Positions 24,509 through 33,496 of a stretch of DNA of 64,000 nt are shown here, piece by piece. Under the pieces are notes generated by a model that was not told where the DNA came from, searched no databases, and saw only the letters and a program-made list of their open reading frames with translations. The stretch lies in the NCBI RefSeq assembly GCF_014649395.1, contig NZ_BMSY01000021.1, positions 23,844 through 87,843 of the forward strand, written 5' to 3'. The first letter of the stretch is position 1. Each line of letters opens with the position of its first letter. The stretch comes from Streptomyces aureoverticillatus. Lineage in GTDB: Bacteria; Actinomycetota; Actinomycetes; Streptomycetales; Streptomycetaceae. The position numbers were made by a program, and so were the translations under genes.

Positions 24509-25861
24509 ATGGCTGCTCAGACCACCGCCTCGCCGTCCACCGGCTCGTCCTCCGCCGCTGCCTTCTGGGCCGACGCCGACAGGCACCTCGTACGCTACGG
24601 CGGCGACTTCACCCGCGAGATCATCGAGCGCGCGGCGGGGAGTTTCGTGTTCACCGCGGACGGCCGCAAGATCCTGGACTTCACCTCCGGCCAGATGAGC
24701 GCGATCCTCGGCCACTCGCACCCGGAGATCGTCGCGACCGTCCAGCGGCAGGTCGCCACCCTCGACCACCTCTACAGCGGCATGCTCAGCGGCCCCGTGG
24801 TCGACCTCGCCCGCCGCCTCGCCGGCACGCTGCCCGGGCCGCTGGAGAAGGCGCTGCTCCTCACCACCGGCGCCGAGTCGAACGAAGCCGCCATCCGGAT
24901 GGCCAAGCTCGTCACCGGCAAGCACGAGATCGTCTCGTTCGCGCGGTCCTGGCACGGCATGACGCAGGCCGCGGCCTCCGCCACGTACAGCGCGGGCCGC
25001 AAGGGCTACGGCCCGGGCGCGCCCGGCAACTTCGCCATCCCCGTGCCGAACGCGTACCGGCCGGACTTCACCACGGCCGAGGGCACGCTGGACTGGCGCC
25101 GCCAGCTGGACTTCGCCTTCGACCTGATCGACGCCCAGTCCACCGGCAGCCTCGCCGCGTGCCTCGTCGAACCGATCCTCAGCTCGGGCGGAATCATCGA
25201 GCCGCCCGCCGGATATTTCGCGGCCCTGCGGGCCAAGTGCCGGGAACGCGGCATGCTGTTGATCCTCGACGAGGCGCAGACCGGCCTCTGCCGCACCGGG
25301 ACCTGGTATGCCTTCGAGCGCGACGGCGTCGTCCCCGACATCCTCACGCTGTCCAAGACGCTCGGCGCCGGGCTGCCCCTCGCCGCCGTGATCACCACTG
25401 CCGAGATCGAGCAGGAGGCGTACGAGCGCGGGTTCCTGTTCTTCACCACGCACGTCGCCGACCCCCTGGTGGCCGCGGTCGGCAACACGGTCCTCGACGT
25501 CCTGACCGACGACAAGCTCGACGAGCGGGCGCGGTCGCTCGGCGCGTTCCTGCGTGACGGACTGGAGGACATCGCCTCACGCCACGAGGTCGTCGGCGAC
25601 ATCCGCGGCCGGGGCCTCCTCGCCGGACTGGAACTCGTCGTCGACCGCGAGACGAAGCGCAGCTCGGACGAACTGGGCGCGCGCGTCACCCGGCGCTGCC
25701 TCCAGCTCGGCCTGCACATGAACATCGTGCAGCTCCCCGGCATGGGCGGGGTCTTCCGGATCGCCCCGCCGCTGACGGCCACCGAGGACGAGCTCGCGCT
25801 CGGCCTGTCCATCCTGGACGAGGCGATCGGCGACGCCTGCGCCGCGCTCGAGAGCAGGTAG
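24509..25861 (+). CDS. dgdA: 2,2-Dialkylglycine decarboxylase (class III aminotransferase fold)
   Basis: 450 aa, fold-type I PLP enzyme. It matches what I remember of the B. cepacia enzyme over long stretches: ILDFTSGQMSAILGHSHPEI, LLTTGAESNEAAIRMAKLVT, SWHGMTQAAASATYSAGRKG, the PLP lysine in ILTLSKTLGAGLPLAAV, and LHMNIVQLPGMGGVFRIAPP. The glutamine in SGQM is the residue linked to decarboxylation in that enzyme. The reaction decarboxylates dialkylglycines (for example 2-aminoisobutyrate) to ketone and CO2, passing the amino group to pyruvate. In Streptomyces this could break down Aib from peptaibols. Confidence 0.88.
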   Translation: MAAQTTASPSTGSSSAAAFWADADRHLVRYGGDFTREIIERAAGSFVFTADGRKILDFTSGQMSAILGHSHPEIVATVQRQVATLDHLYSGMLSGPVVDLARRLAGTLPGPLEKALLLTTGAESNEAAIRMAKLVTGKHEIVSFARSWHGMTQAAASATYSAGRKGYGPGAPGNFAIPVPNAYRPDFTTAEGTLDWRRQLDFAFDLIDAQSTGSLAACLVEPILSSGGIIEPPAGYFAALRAKCRERGMLLILDEAQTGLCRTGTWYAFERDGVVPDILTLSKTLGAGLPLAAVITTAEIEQEAYERGFLFFTTHVADPLVAAVGNTVLDVLTDDKLDERARSLGAFLRDGLEDIASRHEVVGDIRGRGLLAGLELVVDRETKRSSDELGARVTRRCLQLGLHMNIVQLPGMGGVFRIAPPLTATEDELALGLSILDEAIGDACAALESR

Positions 25862-25873
25862 TGCGCGCCGCGG

Positions 25874-26464
25874 CTACTGCGGCAGCCGCAGCCCCGCGAT
25901 GAGGAGTTCGACCAGCCGACGCGCGTCGTAGCGGGGATCGCTGTCCGCGCCGATGCAGAGGTTCCCGACGCCGCGCATGAGGACGAGGGCCTCCACGTCG
26001 GAGCGGATCTCGCCGGCGTCGGCCGCCGCTTCGAGCAGCTGGGTGCACACGGGCACCAGACGGTCGAGAAAGTACGCGTGCAGCGTGTTGAAGCCGGCGT
26101 TGTCGGACTGCAGTACGGCGGCGAGGCCGTGCTTGGTGACCAGGAAGTCGACGAAGAGGTTGATCCACTGGCTCAGTGCGGCGTGCGGGGTCGCGCTGTT
26201 CGCCAGCAGGGCGGGGCCGGCCTCGGCGCAGGCCTCGACCTGGTGCCGGTAGACGGCGACGATCAGGTCCGCCCGCGTCGGGAAGTGGCGGTAGATCGTG
26301 CCCGTCCCGACGCCTGCCTTGGCCGCGATGTCGCGTACCGGCGCCTCCACGCCCGACGTGACGAAGACCGAGGCGGCCGCGTCGAGCAGGGTCTCCTTGT
26401 TGCGCCGGGCATCCGCCCGCTTGGAGCGGGCCGCGGGCCCCGCGCTCTCGCCGCTGTCGGTCAC
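25874..26464 (-). CDS. TetR-family repressor
   Basis: 196 aa. N-terminal HTH: RRNKETLLDAAASVFVTSGV, then VRDIAAKAGVGTGTIYRHFP; the C-terminal half resembles the SbtR/TetR_C_33 type (GLAAVLQSDNAGFNTLHAYF). GTG 26464 has GAGGGAG 7 nt upstream. It is divergent from the aldo/keto reductase; two identical-type palindromes (26499-26541) lie between, so it probably represses that unit and itself. Oxidised substrates of the reductase are the likely ligand class. Confidence 0.88.
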   Translation of the reverse strand: MTDSGESAGPAARSKRADARRNKETLLDAAASVFVTSGVEAPVRDIAAKAGVGTGTIYRHFPTRADLIVAVYRHQVEACAEAGPALLANSATPHAALSQWINLFVDFLVTKHGLAAVLQSDNAGFNTLHAYFLDRLVPVCTQLLEAAADAGEIRSDVEALVLMRGVGNLCIGADSDPRYDARRLVELLIAGLRLPQ

Positions 26465-26498
26465 CGCGTCGCTCCCTCTGCCCCACGGGCTTGCTAAA

Positions 26499-26541
26499 CG
26501 GAACATGGTTCCGTATCGTCCTTAGCGGAACACGGTTCCGC
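26499..26541. promoter_or_regulatory. Pair of TetR operator palindromes
   Basis: CGGAAC-ATG-GTTCCG (26499-26513) and GCGGAAC-ACG-GTTCCGC (26525-26541), centres 27 bp apart, between the TetR gene and the divergent aldo/keto reductase gene. Confidence 0.7.
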
Positions 26542-26690
26542 TTTCTCATCATGGCAGAGCAGGCGGACGGCCGCCAATCCGGCGCTGTCGCCGCACCGCG
26601 TCATGCCCTTTGTCAGCTTTCACCGCCGTCCGGCGCCGCCCGGCGCGGCGTCATGCCCGCACGCTTCATCCGCAAGGAAGGGACACGCTC

Positions 26691-27710
26691 ATGCAGTACC
26701 GCACCCTGGGCCGCACCGGCGTACAGGTCAGCTCTCTCGCGCTCGGCGCGATGAACTTCGGCAGGATCGGCCGCACCACCCAGGACGAGGCCACCGCCCT
26801 CGTCGATGCCGCTCTCGAGGGCGGCGTCAACCTCATCGACACCGCCGACATGTACGGCGACGGCGAGTCGGAAGGGATGGTCGGCAAGGCCATCGCCGGC
26901 CGCCGCGACGACATCGTGCTGGCCACGAAGGCCGGCATGCCGATGGGCGACGAGCGCAACCACCGAGGCAGCTCACGCCGTTGGCTGGTGACCGAGCTGG
27001 ACAACAGCCTGCGCCGGCTGGGCGTCGACCACGTGGATCTCTACCAGATCCACCGGTGGGACCCGAACACCAGCGACGAGGAGACGCTGTCGGCCCTGAC
27101 CGACCTTCAACGCGCAGGAAAAATACGCTACTTCGGCTCCTCGACCTTCCCCGCGTACCGGATCGTGCAGGCGCAGTGGGCCGCCCGCGAGCATCACCTC
27201 GGCCGTTACGTCACCGAGCAGCCCAGCTATTCGATCCTGCAGCGCGGCATCGAGAGCCACGTCCTGCCCGTGACCGAGGAGTACGGGCTCGGGGTGCTGG
27301 TGTGGAGTCCGCTGGCCTCGGGCTGGCTGTCGGGCGCCGTCCGCGCGGGTCGGGACGTCGCGACCAACCGCTCGACGTTCATGCCGGAACGCTTCGACGT
27401 CACTCTCCCGTCCAACCGGGCCAGGCTCGACGCGGTCGAGCGGCTGGCCGTGGTCGCCGACGAGGCCGGCCTGACGTTGATTCAGCTCGCGCTCGGCTTC
27501 GTGACCGCGCACCCCGCCGTGACCAGCGCGCTCATCGGCCCCCGCACGCCTGACCACCTGCACGCGCAGCTCGCCGCTGCGGACACCGTGCTCCCCGCCG
27601 ACGTACTCGACGCGATCGACACGATCGTGGCTCCCGGCACCGATCTCGCCGCGCACGAGAAGTTCGACACTCCGCCCGCGCTGCTCGACCCCTCACTGCG
27701 GCGCCGCTGA
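26691..27710 (+). CDS. Aldo/keto reductase
   Basis: 339 aa, AKR (beta/alpha)8 barrel. Catalytic tetrad visible: Asp and Tyr in NLIDTADMYGDGESEGM, Lys in VLATKAGMPMGDE, His in DLYQIHRWDPNTS; the C-terminal cofactor segment is TSALIGPRTPDHLHAQL. NADPH-dependent reduction of an aldehyde or ketone in the cytoplasm; substrate not known. ATG 26691 follows GGAAGGG at 8 nt. It is divergent from the TetR gene and 61 bp upstream of the LLM oxidoreductase, with which it may share a transcript. Confidence 0.92.
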   Translation: MQYRTLGRTGVQVSSLALGAMNFGRIGRTTQDEATALVDAALEGGVNLIDTADMYGDGESEGMVGKAIAGRRDDIVLATKAGMPMGDERNHRGSSRRWLVTELDNSLRRLGVDHVDLYQIHRWDPNTSDEETLSALTDLQRAGKIRYFGSSTFPAYRIVQAQWAAREHHLGRYVTEQPSYSILQRGIESHVLPVTEEYGLGVLVWSPLASGWLSGAVRAGRDVATNRSTFMPERFDVTLPSNRARLDAVERLAVVADEAGLTLIQLALGFVTAHPAVTSALIGPRTPDHLHAQLAAADTVLPADVLDAIDTIVAPGTDLAAHEKFDTPPALLDPSLRRR

Positions 27711-27771
27711 CGGCTCGACCCACCGCGCGTGGGCCGACACCGTCCGACGACAGCAAAGGACCAACAGCCCC

Positions 27772-28662
27772 ATGCCACACACCATTCGACCCAGTTTCGG
27801 GATCATGACCGCACCCTCGCAGGTCGCCTACGCGGACGTGCTGCGGGTCTGGCGCGAGGCGGACGCGATCCCGAAGATCGAGCACGCCTGGTTGTACGAC
27901 CACCTCATGCCGATCGGCGGCGACCCGAACGGGCCGACCCACGAGGGCTGGACGCTGCTCGCCGCCCTCGCCGCAGGGACCGAACGGCTGCGCCTCGGCC
28001 TGCTCGTGACCAGCAACCGTTTCCGGCCACCCGCCGTGCTGGCCAGGATCGCCGCGACCGTCGACATCGTCTCCGGCGGCCGGCTCGAATTCGGCATCGG
28101 CGCGGGCTCACGCCCCAGCCACCCCGCGGCCCGGCGCGAGTACGACGCCCACGGCCTGCCCTTCCACGACGCCGCCCACGCGGTGGGGAGCCTCGCCGAG
28201 GCCTGCACGGTCGTACGACGGCTGTGGACCGAAACCGAGCCGTTCGACTTCCACGGCACCTACGTCGACCTCACCGGAGCGTTCTGCAACCCCAAGCCCG
28301 TCCAGCGCCCCCATCCGCCGATCCTCGTCGGCGGACGCGCCGCGGCGACCCTGCGCGTGGCCGCCGAACACGCCGACGTGTGGAACTACCCGGGCGACGA
28401 CATCGACGACGCCGTCCGCCGCGGCGCGCTCCTTGACCGGTACTGCACAGAGGCGGGGCGCGACCCCGCCTCGGTCACCCGTTCACTCGTCCTGCCCGTC
28501 TCCTACGACCGTCCCGGCGTCACCCGGGACGCCATCGCCCGCGCGCTCGACGCCGGTTTCCGGCACATCGTCCTCGGGCTGTCGGCGCCCTACCCCGCCG
28601 CCGTGGCACGTCGGGTCGCCGACGAAGTCATCGGCACATGGGTTGAGGGCACCCCGGTTTAG
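27772..28662 (+). CDS. LLM-class flavin-dependent oxidoreductase (luciferase-like, F420 or FMN)
   Basis: 296 aa. Luciferase-like TIM barrel: IEHAWLYDHLMPIGGDPNGP near residues 37-56, TERLRLGLLVTSNRFRPPAV, IVSGGRLEFGIGAGSRPSHP and KPVQRPHPPILVGGRAAATL. In actinomycetes this subgroup most often uses F420H2, but FMN cannot be excluded. The ATG is preceded by an AAAGG site. It lies directly downstream of the aldo/keto reductase under the TetR operators, suggesting a small catabolic or detoxification unit. Confidence 0.88.
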   Translation: MPHTIRPSFGIMTAPSQVAYADVLRVWREADAIPKIEHAWLYDHLMPIGGDPNGPTHEGWTLLAALAAGTERLRLGLLVTSNRFRPPAVLARIAATVDIVSGGRLEFGIGAGSRPSHPAARREYDAHGLPFHDAAHAVGSLAEACTVVRRLWTETEPFDFHGTYVDLTGAFCNPKPVQRPHPPILVGGRAAATLRVAAEHADVWNYPGDDIDDAVRRGALLDRYCTEAGRDPASVTRSLVLPVSYDRPGVTRDAIARALDAGFRHIVLGLSAPYPAAVARRVADEVIGTWVEGTPV

Positions 28663-28677
28663 GGCGAGGGCGTGCGA

Positions 28678-28812
28678 CTACCGCAGGCCGTACTGGCTGC
28701 GAACGTTGAGCTTGCCGTTGCCGAACGTGAACAGGGCGGTGCTGTACCGCTTGTTGCCCTTGCGCGTGTAGACCTTGCTGGAGTAACCGGGCCCACTCTT
28801 CTTTTCGAACAT
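28678..28812 (-). CDS. Small hypothetical protein (44 aa), low GC
   Basis: ATG 28812 gives MFEKKSGPGYSSKVYTRKGN followed by KRYSTALFTFGNGKLNVRSQ and YGLR. It is lysine/tyrosine-rich and encoded in sequence of clearly lower GC than its neighbours, suggesting recent transfer or a remnant of a longer secreted protein. A longer in-frame version from 28887 adds 25 residues. The ribosome site is weak. No family recognised. Confidence 0.4.
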   Translation of the reverse strand: MFEKKSGPGYSSKVYTRKGNKRYSTALFTFGNGKLNVRSQYGLR

Positions 28813-28907
28813 TTTCCGCCGATGACGGAGCATTCTGGGTGACGAGCGCCACAGCGTGAGCCGAAGGTTCATGTGCCCGGCCCCCACCCGTGGGGAAGTG
28901 TCCGGAG

Positions 28908-29948
28908 ATGACCGTGCGCACCTTGACCTTCGTCATCGGTACGGGCCGCAGCGGCTCCACCGCGCTGTCCCGCATCCTCAACACCCACCCGGACGTGCTC
29001 AGCCTCAACGAGTACATGGCGTCCGTCGGCGACGCCGCGTTCCCCGAGGGCACACTGACCGGTGACGAGTTCTGGGAACGGCTCTTCCGGCCCGCGCCGC
29101 ACTTCGAGCGAATGATCCGCAGCGGGCTGCCGCTGCCGGAGTTCCTCTACACGCGCCGGCCCGGACGGTACACGTCGGCGGACACCGGCATCCCCGCGCT
29201 CTCCCTCATGGTGCTGCCGCACCTCACCGACGACCCGGACGGCCTCCTCGACGAACTGCGCAGCGCGGTCGTCCGCCGGCCCGAAGGCACCGCCGCCGAA
29301 CACCACCAGGCGCTCTTCGGGCTGCTGTGCACGCGGTTCGGGCGCACCGCCGTCGTGGAGCGCTCGGGTTACTCGACCGGCCGGGCACCGGGGTTGCGGA
29401 GAGCCTTCCCGCACGCCAAGTTCGTGCACCTGTTCAGGGACGGCCCGGACTGCGCCCTGTCCATGAGCCGCCACCCCGGATACCGCACGATCACCCTGCT
29501 GCGTGAGATCAGGGAACGGGCCGGTGTCGAGAGCTTCGCCGATCTGACGGACGCGCATGTGCGGTCCCTGCCGCCGGATCTGGCGCCGCTGCTCGCCGAG
29601 CGCTTCGATCCCGCCCTCGTACGGGACCGGGACCTCCCCCTGCGCAGGTTCGGCACCCTGTGGTCGGAACTCGTCATCCAAGGCACCCGGTTCCTCGGCG
29701 GGCTGCCGGCCGATCAGGGCACCACCCTCGCCTACGAGGACCTTCTCGACGCTCCCCGAGAGGAGCTGGCCCGCCTCGCCGCGTTCGTCGGCGTCGAGCC
29801 TCTCCCGACGTGGCTGGACACCGGGTGCGGGCTCCTGGACGACAGCCGTCGGGGCGCCGCCCGGAGCCTGACGGCCGCACAACTCGACGAACTGCGGGAC
29901 AGCTGCGCTCCGGGCATCCGAGCGCTGGAGGCACAGCCGGACCGCTGA
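28908..29948 (+). CDS. Sulfotransferase family protein
   Basis: 346 aa. The N-terminal 5'-phosphosulfate loop is FVIGTGRSGSTALSRILNTH (residues 8-27). A 3'-phosphate segment is likely in KFVHLFRDGPDCALSMSRHP near residue 170, followed by TTLAYEDLLDAPREELARLA. PAPS-dependent sulfation of a small molecule, lipid or glycan. ATG 28908 chosen with GGGGAAG 9 nt upstream; GTG 28890 is an alternative. It is followed by a hairpin (29950-29967) and then a cell-envelope-type deacetylase/acyltransferase pair, which hints at surface glycan modification. Confidence 0.82.
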   Translation: MTVRTLTFVIGTGRSGSTALSRILNTHPDVLSLNEYMASVGDAAFPEGTLTGDEFWERLFRPAPHFERMIRSGLPLPEFLYTRRPGRYTSADTGIPALSLMVLPHLTDDPDGLLDELRSAVVRRPEGTAAEHHQALFGLLCTRFGRTAVVERSGYSTGRAPGLRRAFPHAKFVHLFRDGPDCALSMSRHPGYRTITLLREIRERAGVESFADLTDAHVRSLPPDLAPLLAERFDPALVRDRDLPLRRFGTLWSELVIQGTRFLGGLPADQGTTLAYEDLLDAPREELARLAAFVGVEPLPTWLDTGCGLLDDSRRGAARSLTAAQLDELRDSCAPGIRALEAQPDR

Positions 29949-29949
29949 C

Positions 29950-29967
29950 GGGGCAGGCGCCCGCCCC
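29950..29967 (+). terminator. Hairpin after the sulfotransferase gene
   Basis: GGGGCAGGC followed directly by GCCCGCCCC: a 9-bp stem with one mismatch that begins at the base after the stop codon. Short loop; no U-tract. Confidence 0.4.
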
Positions 29968-30186
29968 GACGCTGCTCCTCAGCAGGTCCCCGCCCTGCTC
30001 ACCCGTGCGCCCCCGGCCTTCCCCGCGTCGTGGCGACGGTGCGGCGCGTCGCCGGGCGTCCGTGACGTGACGGCGATCACTGAGAACAACCCGCGGAGCG
30101 TTCATCCCCTCTTCTCCGGTGATCAAGGTTCCAGTCCGGAGTTGTTGGCCGAATGGCCAGTACGTCATAGAAAGCACCGCCATCTC

Positions 30187-32436
30187 ATGCCCCCCGCTGC
30201 GCGCCGCTTCGCGCGATCAACCCGTCGTGACGTCCTCGCGGCCGCCGTCCTGTGTGCCACAGCCCCCATAGGCATCGGCATAGGCATGGCTGTCGGCTCG
30301 GGGAGGGGGAGCGGGGAAGCGCCATCCGCCACACAGCACCGGCCGCCGGACATGAGTACGGCGGCGCCCACGGGTACGTGGGCGGCCTCCGGGCCGCCGC
30401 CCCGGACCGAGGAATCGATCGTGCAGATCGTCGCCCACCCCGATGACGACCTGTTCTTCATCAACCCGGAGGTCGGCCAGTCGCTGCGCAGCGGCCGCCC
30501 CGTCACCACGATCTACCTGACGTCCGGCGAGGCGAACGGCGTCAACGCCCCGCGGCGGGGCCCCTACCGCGGCGGGTCCCGGCCCGAGCGGGACAAGCGC
30601 AAGTACGCCAAGGCGCGGCAGAACGGCATCCGCGCCGCCTACGCGGAGATGGTCACCGGCCGGGCCGCCCACCCCTGGCGGCGCACCGTCATCGCGACGG
30701 CGGGCGGCGGGCAGGCGGAGCTCGACACGCTCCAGGGGTACCCGCACATCCGCCTGGTGTGGACGCTGCTGCGCGAGGCCGGCAGCATCACCGGCGAGCG
30801 CCCGCACAGTCTGCACGGGCTGTGGGACGGCCGGGTCGGCACGCTCGGCTCCCAGCTCGTGCACGGTGGCACGGTCACCCGTGATTTCTCGTACACCCGG
30901 GAACAGCTGGTCCAGACCCTGGTCGGACATCTGGAGCGCTTCCGGCCGACCCAGGTCCGGATGCAGAACCCGACGCCCGGCCGGCTGGACCGCAACCTCA
31001 AGTGCGCCGATCACCAGGACCACCGCTACGGCGCCCGGTTCGTGCAGCAGGCCCTCGCCCGCTACGCCTCCTTCCGCCCGCGCCCCCACTTCACCGTGCA
31101 GACCTACATGGGGTACTTCAACGGCGGCCTGCCCCGGACCCTCGACCCGGCCTCGGGCGCGTCCAAGGCCCGCACGGTCGAGACGTACTCCTGGAGTGAC
31201 GCGTCGCGGAACTCGTGCCAGGACCCGGCGGGCTGCGGTGACCTCAAGGTCGCCGCGGTCCCGCACCGCCACTGGTCGCACAGCATCCATCACGCCGGTG
31301 ACACCGGCACCAACTGGCTGCTGGCGGGCAAGGGGGACAGCCTGTCGGCCTTCGCCGTGCTGGACGGCCGGATCGCGCACTGGCACCGCCCGGCGACCAG
31401 CCGCGGACAGTGGAGCCGAAGCCGGTGGACGGGGCCCACCCTGCACCCGGACACGGGCATCGACACCGGCATCCATCCCGTGGCCCTGCCCGACGGGCGG
31501 ATCGCCGTCTTCGGCACCCGCACCCTCCTCGGCACACGTGCCACCGGCTACAGCAGAGAGGTGGGCTTCACCGTTCAGGAGTCCCCGGACGGCGCCTTCG
31601 GGCCCTGGCAGTCGCTGGGCACCCCGGAACTGTCCGACGAGGTCGGCACGAACGACATCAGTTCTCCCGCGGTGTCGGTGAACGACGACGGCACGATGAC
31701 GGTGTTCCTGCGCGACAGCGACCACCAGCTGACCGCCCGCGTCCAACAGGCGGACGGGACCTGGACTCCCTGGCGCGACCTGGGCGGCGCGGCGGTCCAC
31801 GGCGACCCCGTCGCCGCCACGGACGGCACGGGCCGCTCCTACGTCCTGGCCGCCACCCCGCACACCGTGCTGGCCTGGATCCAGGACCGGCCCGGCGCAC
31901 CCGTGCGCGGCCCGCTGGCCACCGGACTGCCGCCCACCACGCTGCCGTTGACCGTCCGGCCCGACGACGACGCCGTCCGGGTCTTCTACCGGGCCCCCGG
32001 CTCCGGGAACGTGCGGACGGCACGCCTCCGCGCGGACGGCCTCACGCCCGCGACGGCACCGCAAGGAGGCCGGCGGCCGCGCACCGCACGCCCATCGGTC
32101 ACCGTCACCGACCTGGGCGGGACGGGGGGATATGGCCCGGTGAGCGTCGCCTCCACCACCTGGGGCGGTGTCCTGCTCGCGGCCCGGTCCGCCACCGGGG
32201 ACGTCGCGACGGCCTGGGGGACCTCCGGTGCCGCGCGGAACCGGCCGCGGTGGAACCGCACCGGTGTCCTCCTCGCCGGTGCGCCCGCGAGCGTTCCCCT
32301 GGCGTCGGGCGGCGTCGTCCTCACCATGCTCGGCCTCGACAGCCGCCTGTACTGGACCCATGCCACGCGTGAAGGAGGCCGCCTCGCCCCCTGGCAGCCG
32401 GTGGAGTCCTCGGCGCCCGCCAGGTCGAGGACGTGA
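30187..32436 (+). CDS. Exported PIG-L family deacetylase with C-terminal beta-propeller lectin domain
   Basis: 749 aa. The N-terminus carries a twin-arginine signal (FARSTRRDVLAAAVLCATAP, residues 8-27), so it is exported folded. The zinc deacetylase domain has VQIVAHPDDDLFFINPE near residue 80, TIYLTSGEANGVNAPRRG near residue 107 and KCADHQDHRYGARFVQQAL near residue 272. From ~residue 385 to the end, repeated WxP/L blocks (GAFGPWQSLGTPELS, GTWTPWRDLGGAAVHGD, GRLAPWQPVES) look like a PLL-type lectin propeller. Likely removes N-acetyl groups from an extracellular glycan. ATG 30187 fits the Tat motif; an upstream GTG 30067 is less likely. Confidence 0.87.
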   Translation: MPPAARRFARSTRRDVLAAAVLCATAPIGIGIGMAVGSGRGSGEAPSATQHRPPDMSTAAPTGTWAASGPPPRTEESIVQIVAHPDDDLFFINPEVGQSLRSGRPVTTIYLTSGEANGVNAPRRGPYRGGSRPERDKRKYAKARQNGIRAAYAEMVTGRAAHPWRRTVIATAGGGQAELDTLQGYPHIRLVWTLLREAGSITGERPHSLHGLWDGRVGTLGSQLVHGGTVTRDFSYTREQLVQTLVGHLERFRPTQVRMQNPTPGRLDRNLKCADHQDHRYGARFVQQALARYASFRPRPHFTVQTYMGYFNGGLPRTLDPASGASKARTVETYSWSDASRNSCQDPAGCGDLKVAAVPHRHWSHSIHHAGDTGTNWLLAGKGDSLSAFAVLDGRIAHWHRPATSRGQWSRSRWTGPTLHPDTGIDTGIHPVALPDGRIAVFGTRTLLGTRATGYSREVGFTVQESPDGAFGPWQSLGTPELSDEVGTNDISSPAVSVNDDGTMTVFLRDSDHQLTARVQQADGTWTPWRDLGGAAVHGDPVAATDGTGRSYVLAATPHTVLAWIQDRPGAPVRGPLATGLPPTTLPLTVRPDDDAVRVFYRAPGSGNVRTARLRADGLTPATAPQGGRRPRTARPSVTVTDLGGTGGYGPVSVASTTWGGVLLAARSATGDVATAWGTSGAARNRPRWNRTGVLLAGAPASVPLASGGVVLTMLGLDSRLYWTHATREGGRLAPWQPVESSAPARSRT

Positions 32437-33443
32437 TGCCGTTGTCCACCCCGGATCAGCGAGACCCGTTCTTCGACAACGCGAAATTCCTCCTCATCGT
32501 GCTCGTCGCCCTCGGACACTCGTGGGAGCAGATCGTCGTCGGGACGCACGCGCTGCGAGCCGTCCACACGGTGGTGTACGCGTTCCACATGCCGGCGTTC
32601 ATCCTGCTCTGCGGCTACTTCTCGCAACGTTTCACCGCGAGCCCCGACCAGATACGCCGCCTGATCGAAGGGGTGGCGATCCCCTATCTCATCTTCGAGA
32701 CGGCGTACACAGCGGCGAACAGCGTGGTGCGGGGCGAGCCCTTCGAGCTCACCCCCACGACACCCACGTACCTCTGCTGGTTCCTCATCGCCCTGTTCCT
32801 CTGGCGGCTGAGCGCACCCCTGTGGCGGGCGATCCGCTATCCCTTGGCCACCGCCACGCTGATCTCCCTGACCGCCGGCCTCACCACGATGAGCTACGAC
32901 CTGGCGCTGCCGCGGGTGCTGATGTTCCTGCCCTGGTTCGTCCTCGGGCTGTGCCTGCGCCCGCAGCACTTCGACCTCCTGCGCACGGAGACGGCCCGCC
33001 GCTGCGCCGTCCCGGCACTGGTCCTCGCCGGGGCCGGGGCGTACCTGCTGGCCCCCGGGCCTGACGACCACTGGCTGTCGATGGACGTCGGCTACTCCGA
33101 ACTCGGCGTGAGCTGGCAGCAGTACCTGGCGCTGCGGATCGCCCTGTTCGCGCTCGGCGCGGTGCTGGTCGCCGCGTTCTTCGCCTGCGTACCCCGAGGC
33201 CGTACGCCCTTCACCGCGCTGGGCGCCGCCACCATGTACCCCTACCTCCTGCACGGCCTGCTGATCCGCGCGGGCGAGGCCGCCGGGCTGTACCCGGGCC
33301 TGAAATCCCTCGGCCTGGCCGGTCAGCTCGTCCTCTCCGCCGCCGTGGTCGTCCTGGTGGTCCTGCTGTCGACCCCGCCCGTACGACGGTTGTTCCGCCC
33401 CCTCGTGGAACCACGCCTGCCGCGCTTGGCGGTGCCCAGGTGA
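32436..33443 (+). CDS. Acyltransferase-3 family membrane protein (fucose 4-O-acetylase-like)
   Basis: 335 aa, about ten membrane helices. The N-terminal catalytic histidine region reads FFDNAKFLLIVLVALGHSWE (residues 12-31), followed by HTVVYAFHMPAFILLCGYFS, typical of acyltransferase-3 enzymes that O-acetylate surface sugars. ATG 32436 overlaps the deacetylase stop by one base (TGATG), so the two are coupled: one probably deacetylates and the other acylates the same envelope polymer. Confidence 0.87.
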   Translation: MPLSTPDQRDPFFDNAKFLLIVLVALGHSWEQIVVGTHALRAVHTVVYAFHMPAFILLCGYFSQRFTASPDQIRRLIEGVAIPYLIFETAYTAANSVVRGEPFELTPTTPTYLCWFLIALFLWRLSAPLWRAIRYPLATATLISLTAGLTTMSYDLALPRVLMFLPWFVLGLCLRPQHFDLLRTETARRCAVPALVLAGAGAYLLAPGPDDHWLSMDVGYSELGVSWQQYLALRIALFALGAVLVAAFFACVPRGRTPFTALGAATMYPYLLHGLLIRAGEAAGLYPGLKSLGLAGQLVLSAAVVVLVVLLSTPPVRRLFRPLVEPRLPRLAVPR

Positions 33444-33466
33444 CCCGCCGCTTCACCTGAGGCGGG
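33444..33466 (+). terminator. Hairpin between acyltransferase and toxin genes
   Basis: CCCGCC (33444-33449) and GGCGGG (33461-33466) with an 11-nt loop immediately after the acyltransferase stop, in a convergent junction. Confidence 0.4.
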
Positions 33467-33496
33467 AGGGAGCCGCGGCACCGGCGGCCGCAGTGG

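Noticed and set aside
24466..25557. 363-aa plus-strand frame
   Set aside because: Arg-rich shift-frame shadow of dgdA.
30217..32361. 714-aa minus-strand frame
   Set aside because: Antisense of the PIG-L/lectin gene; shadow composition.
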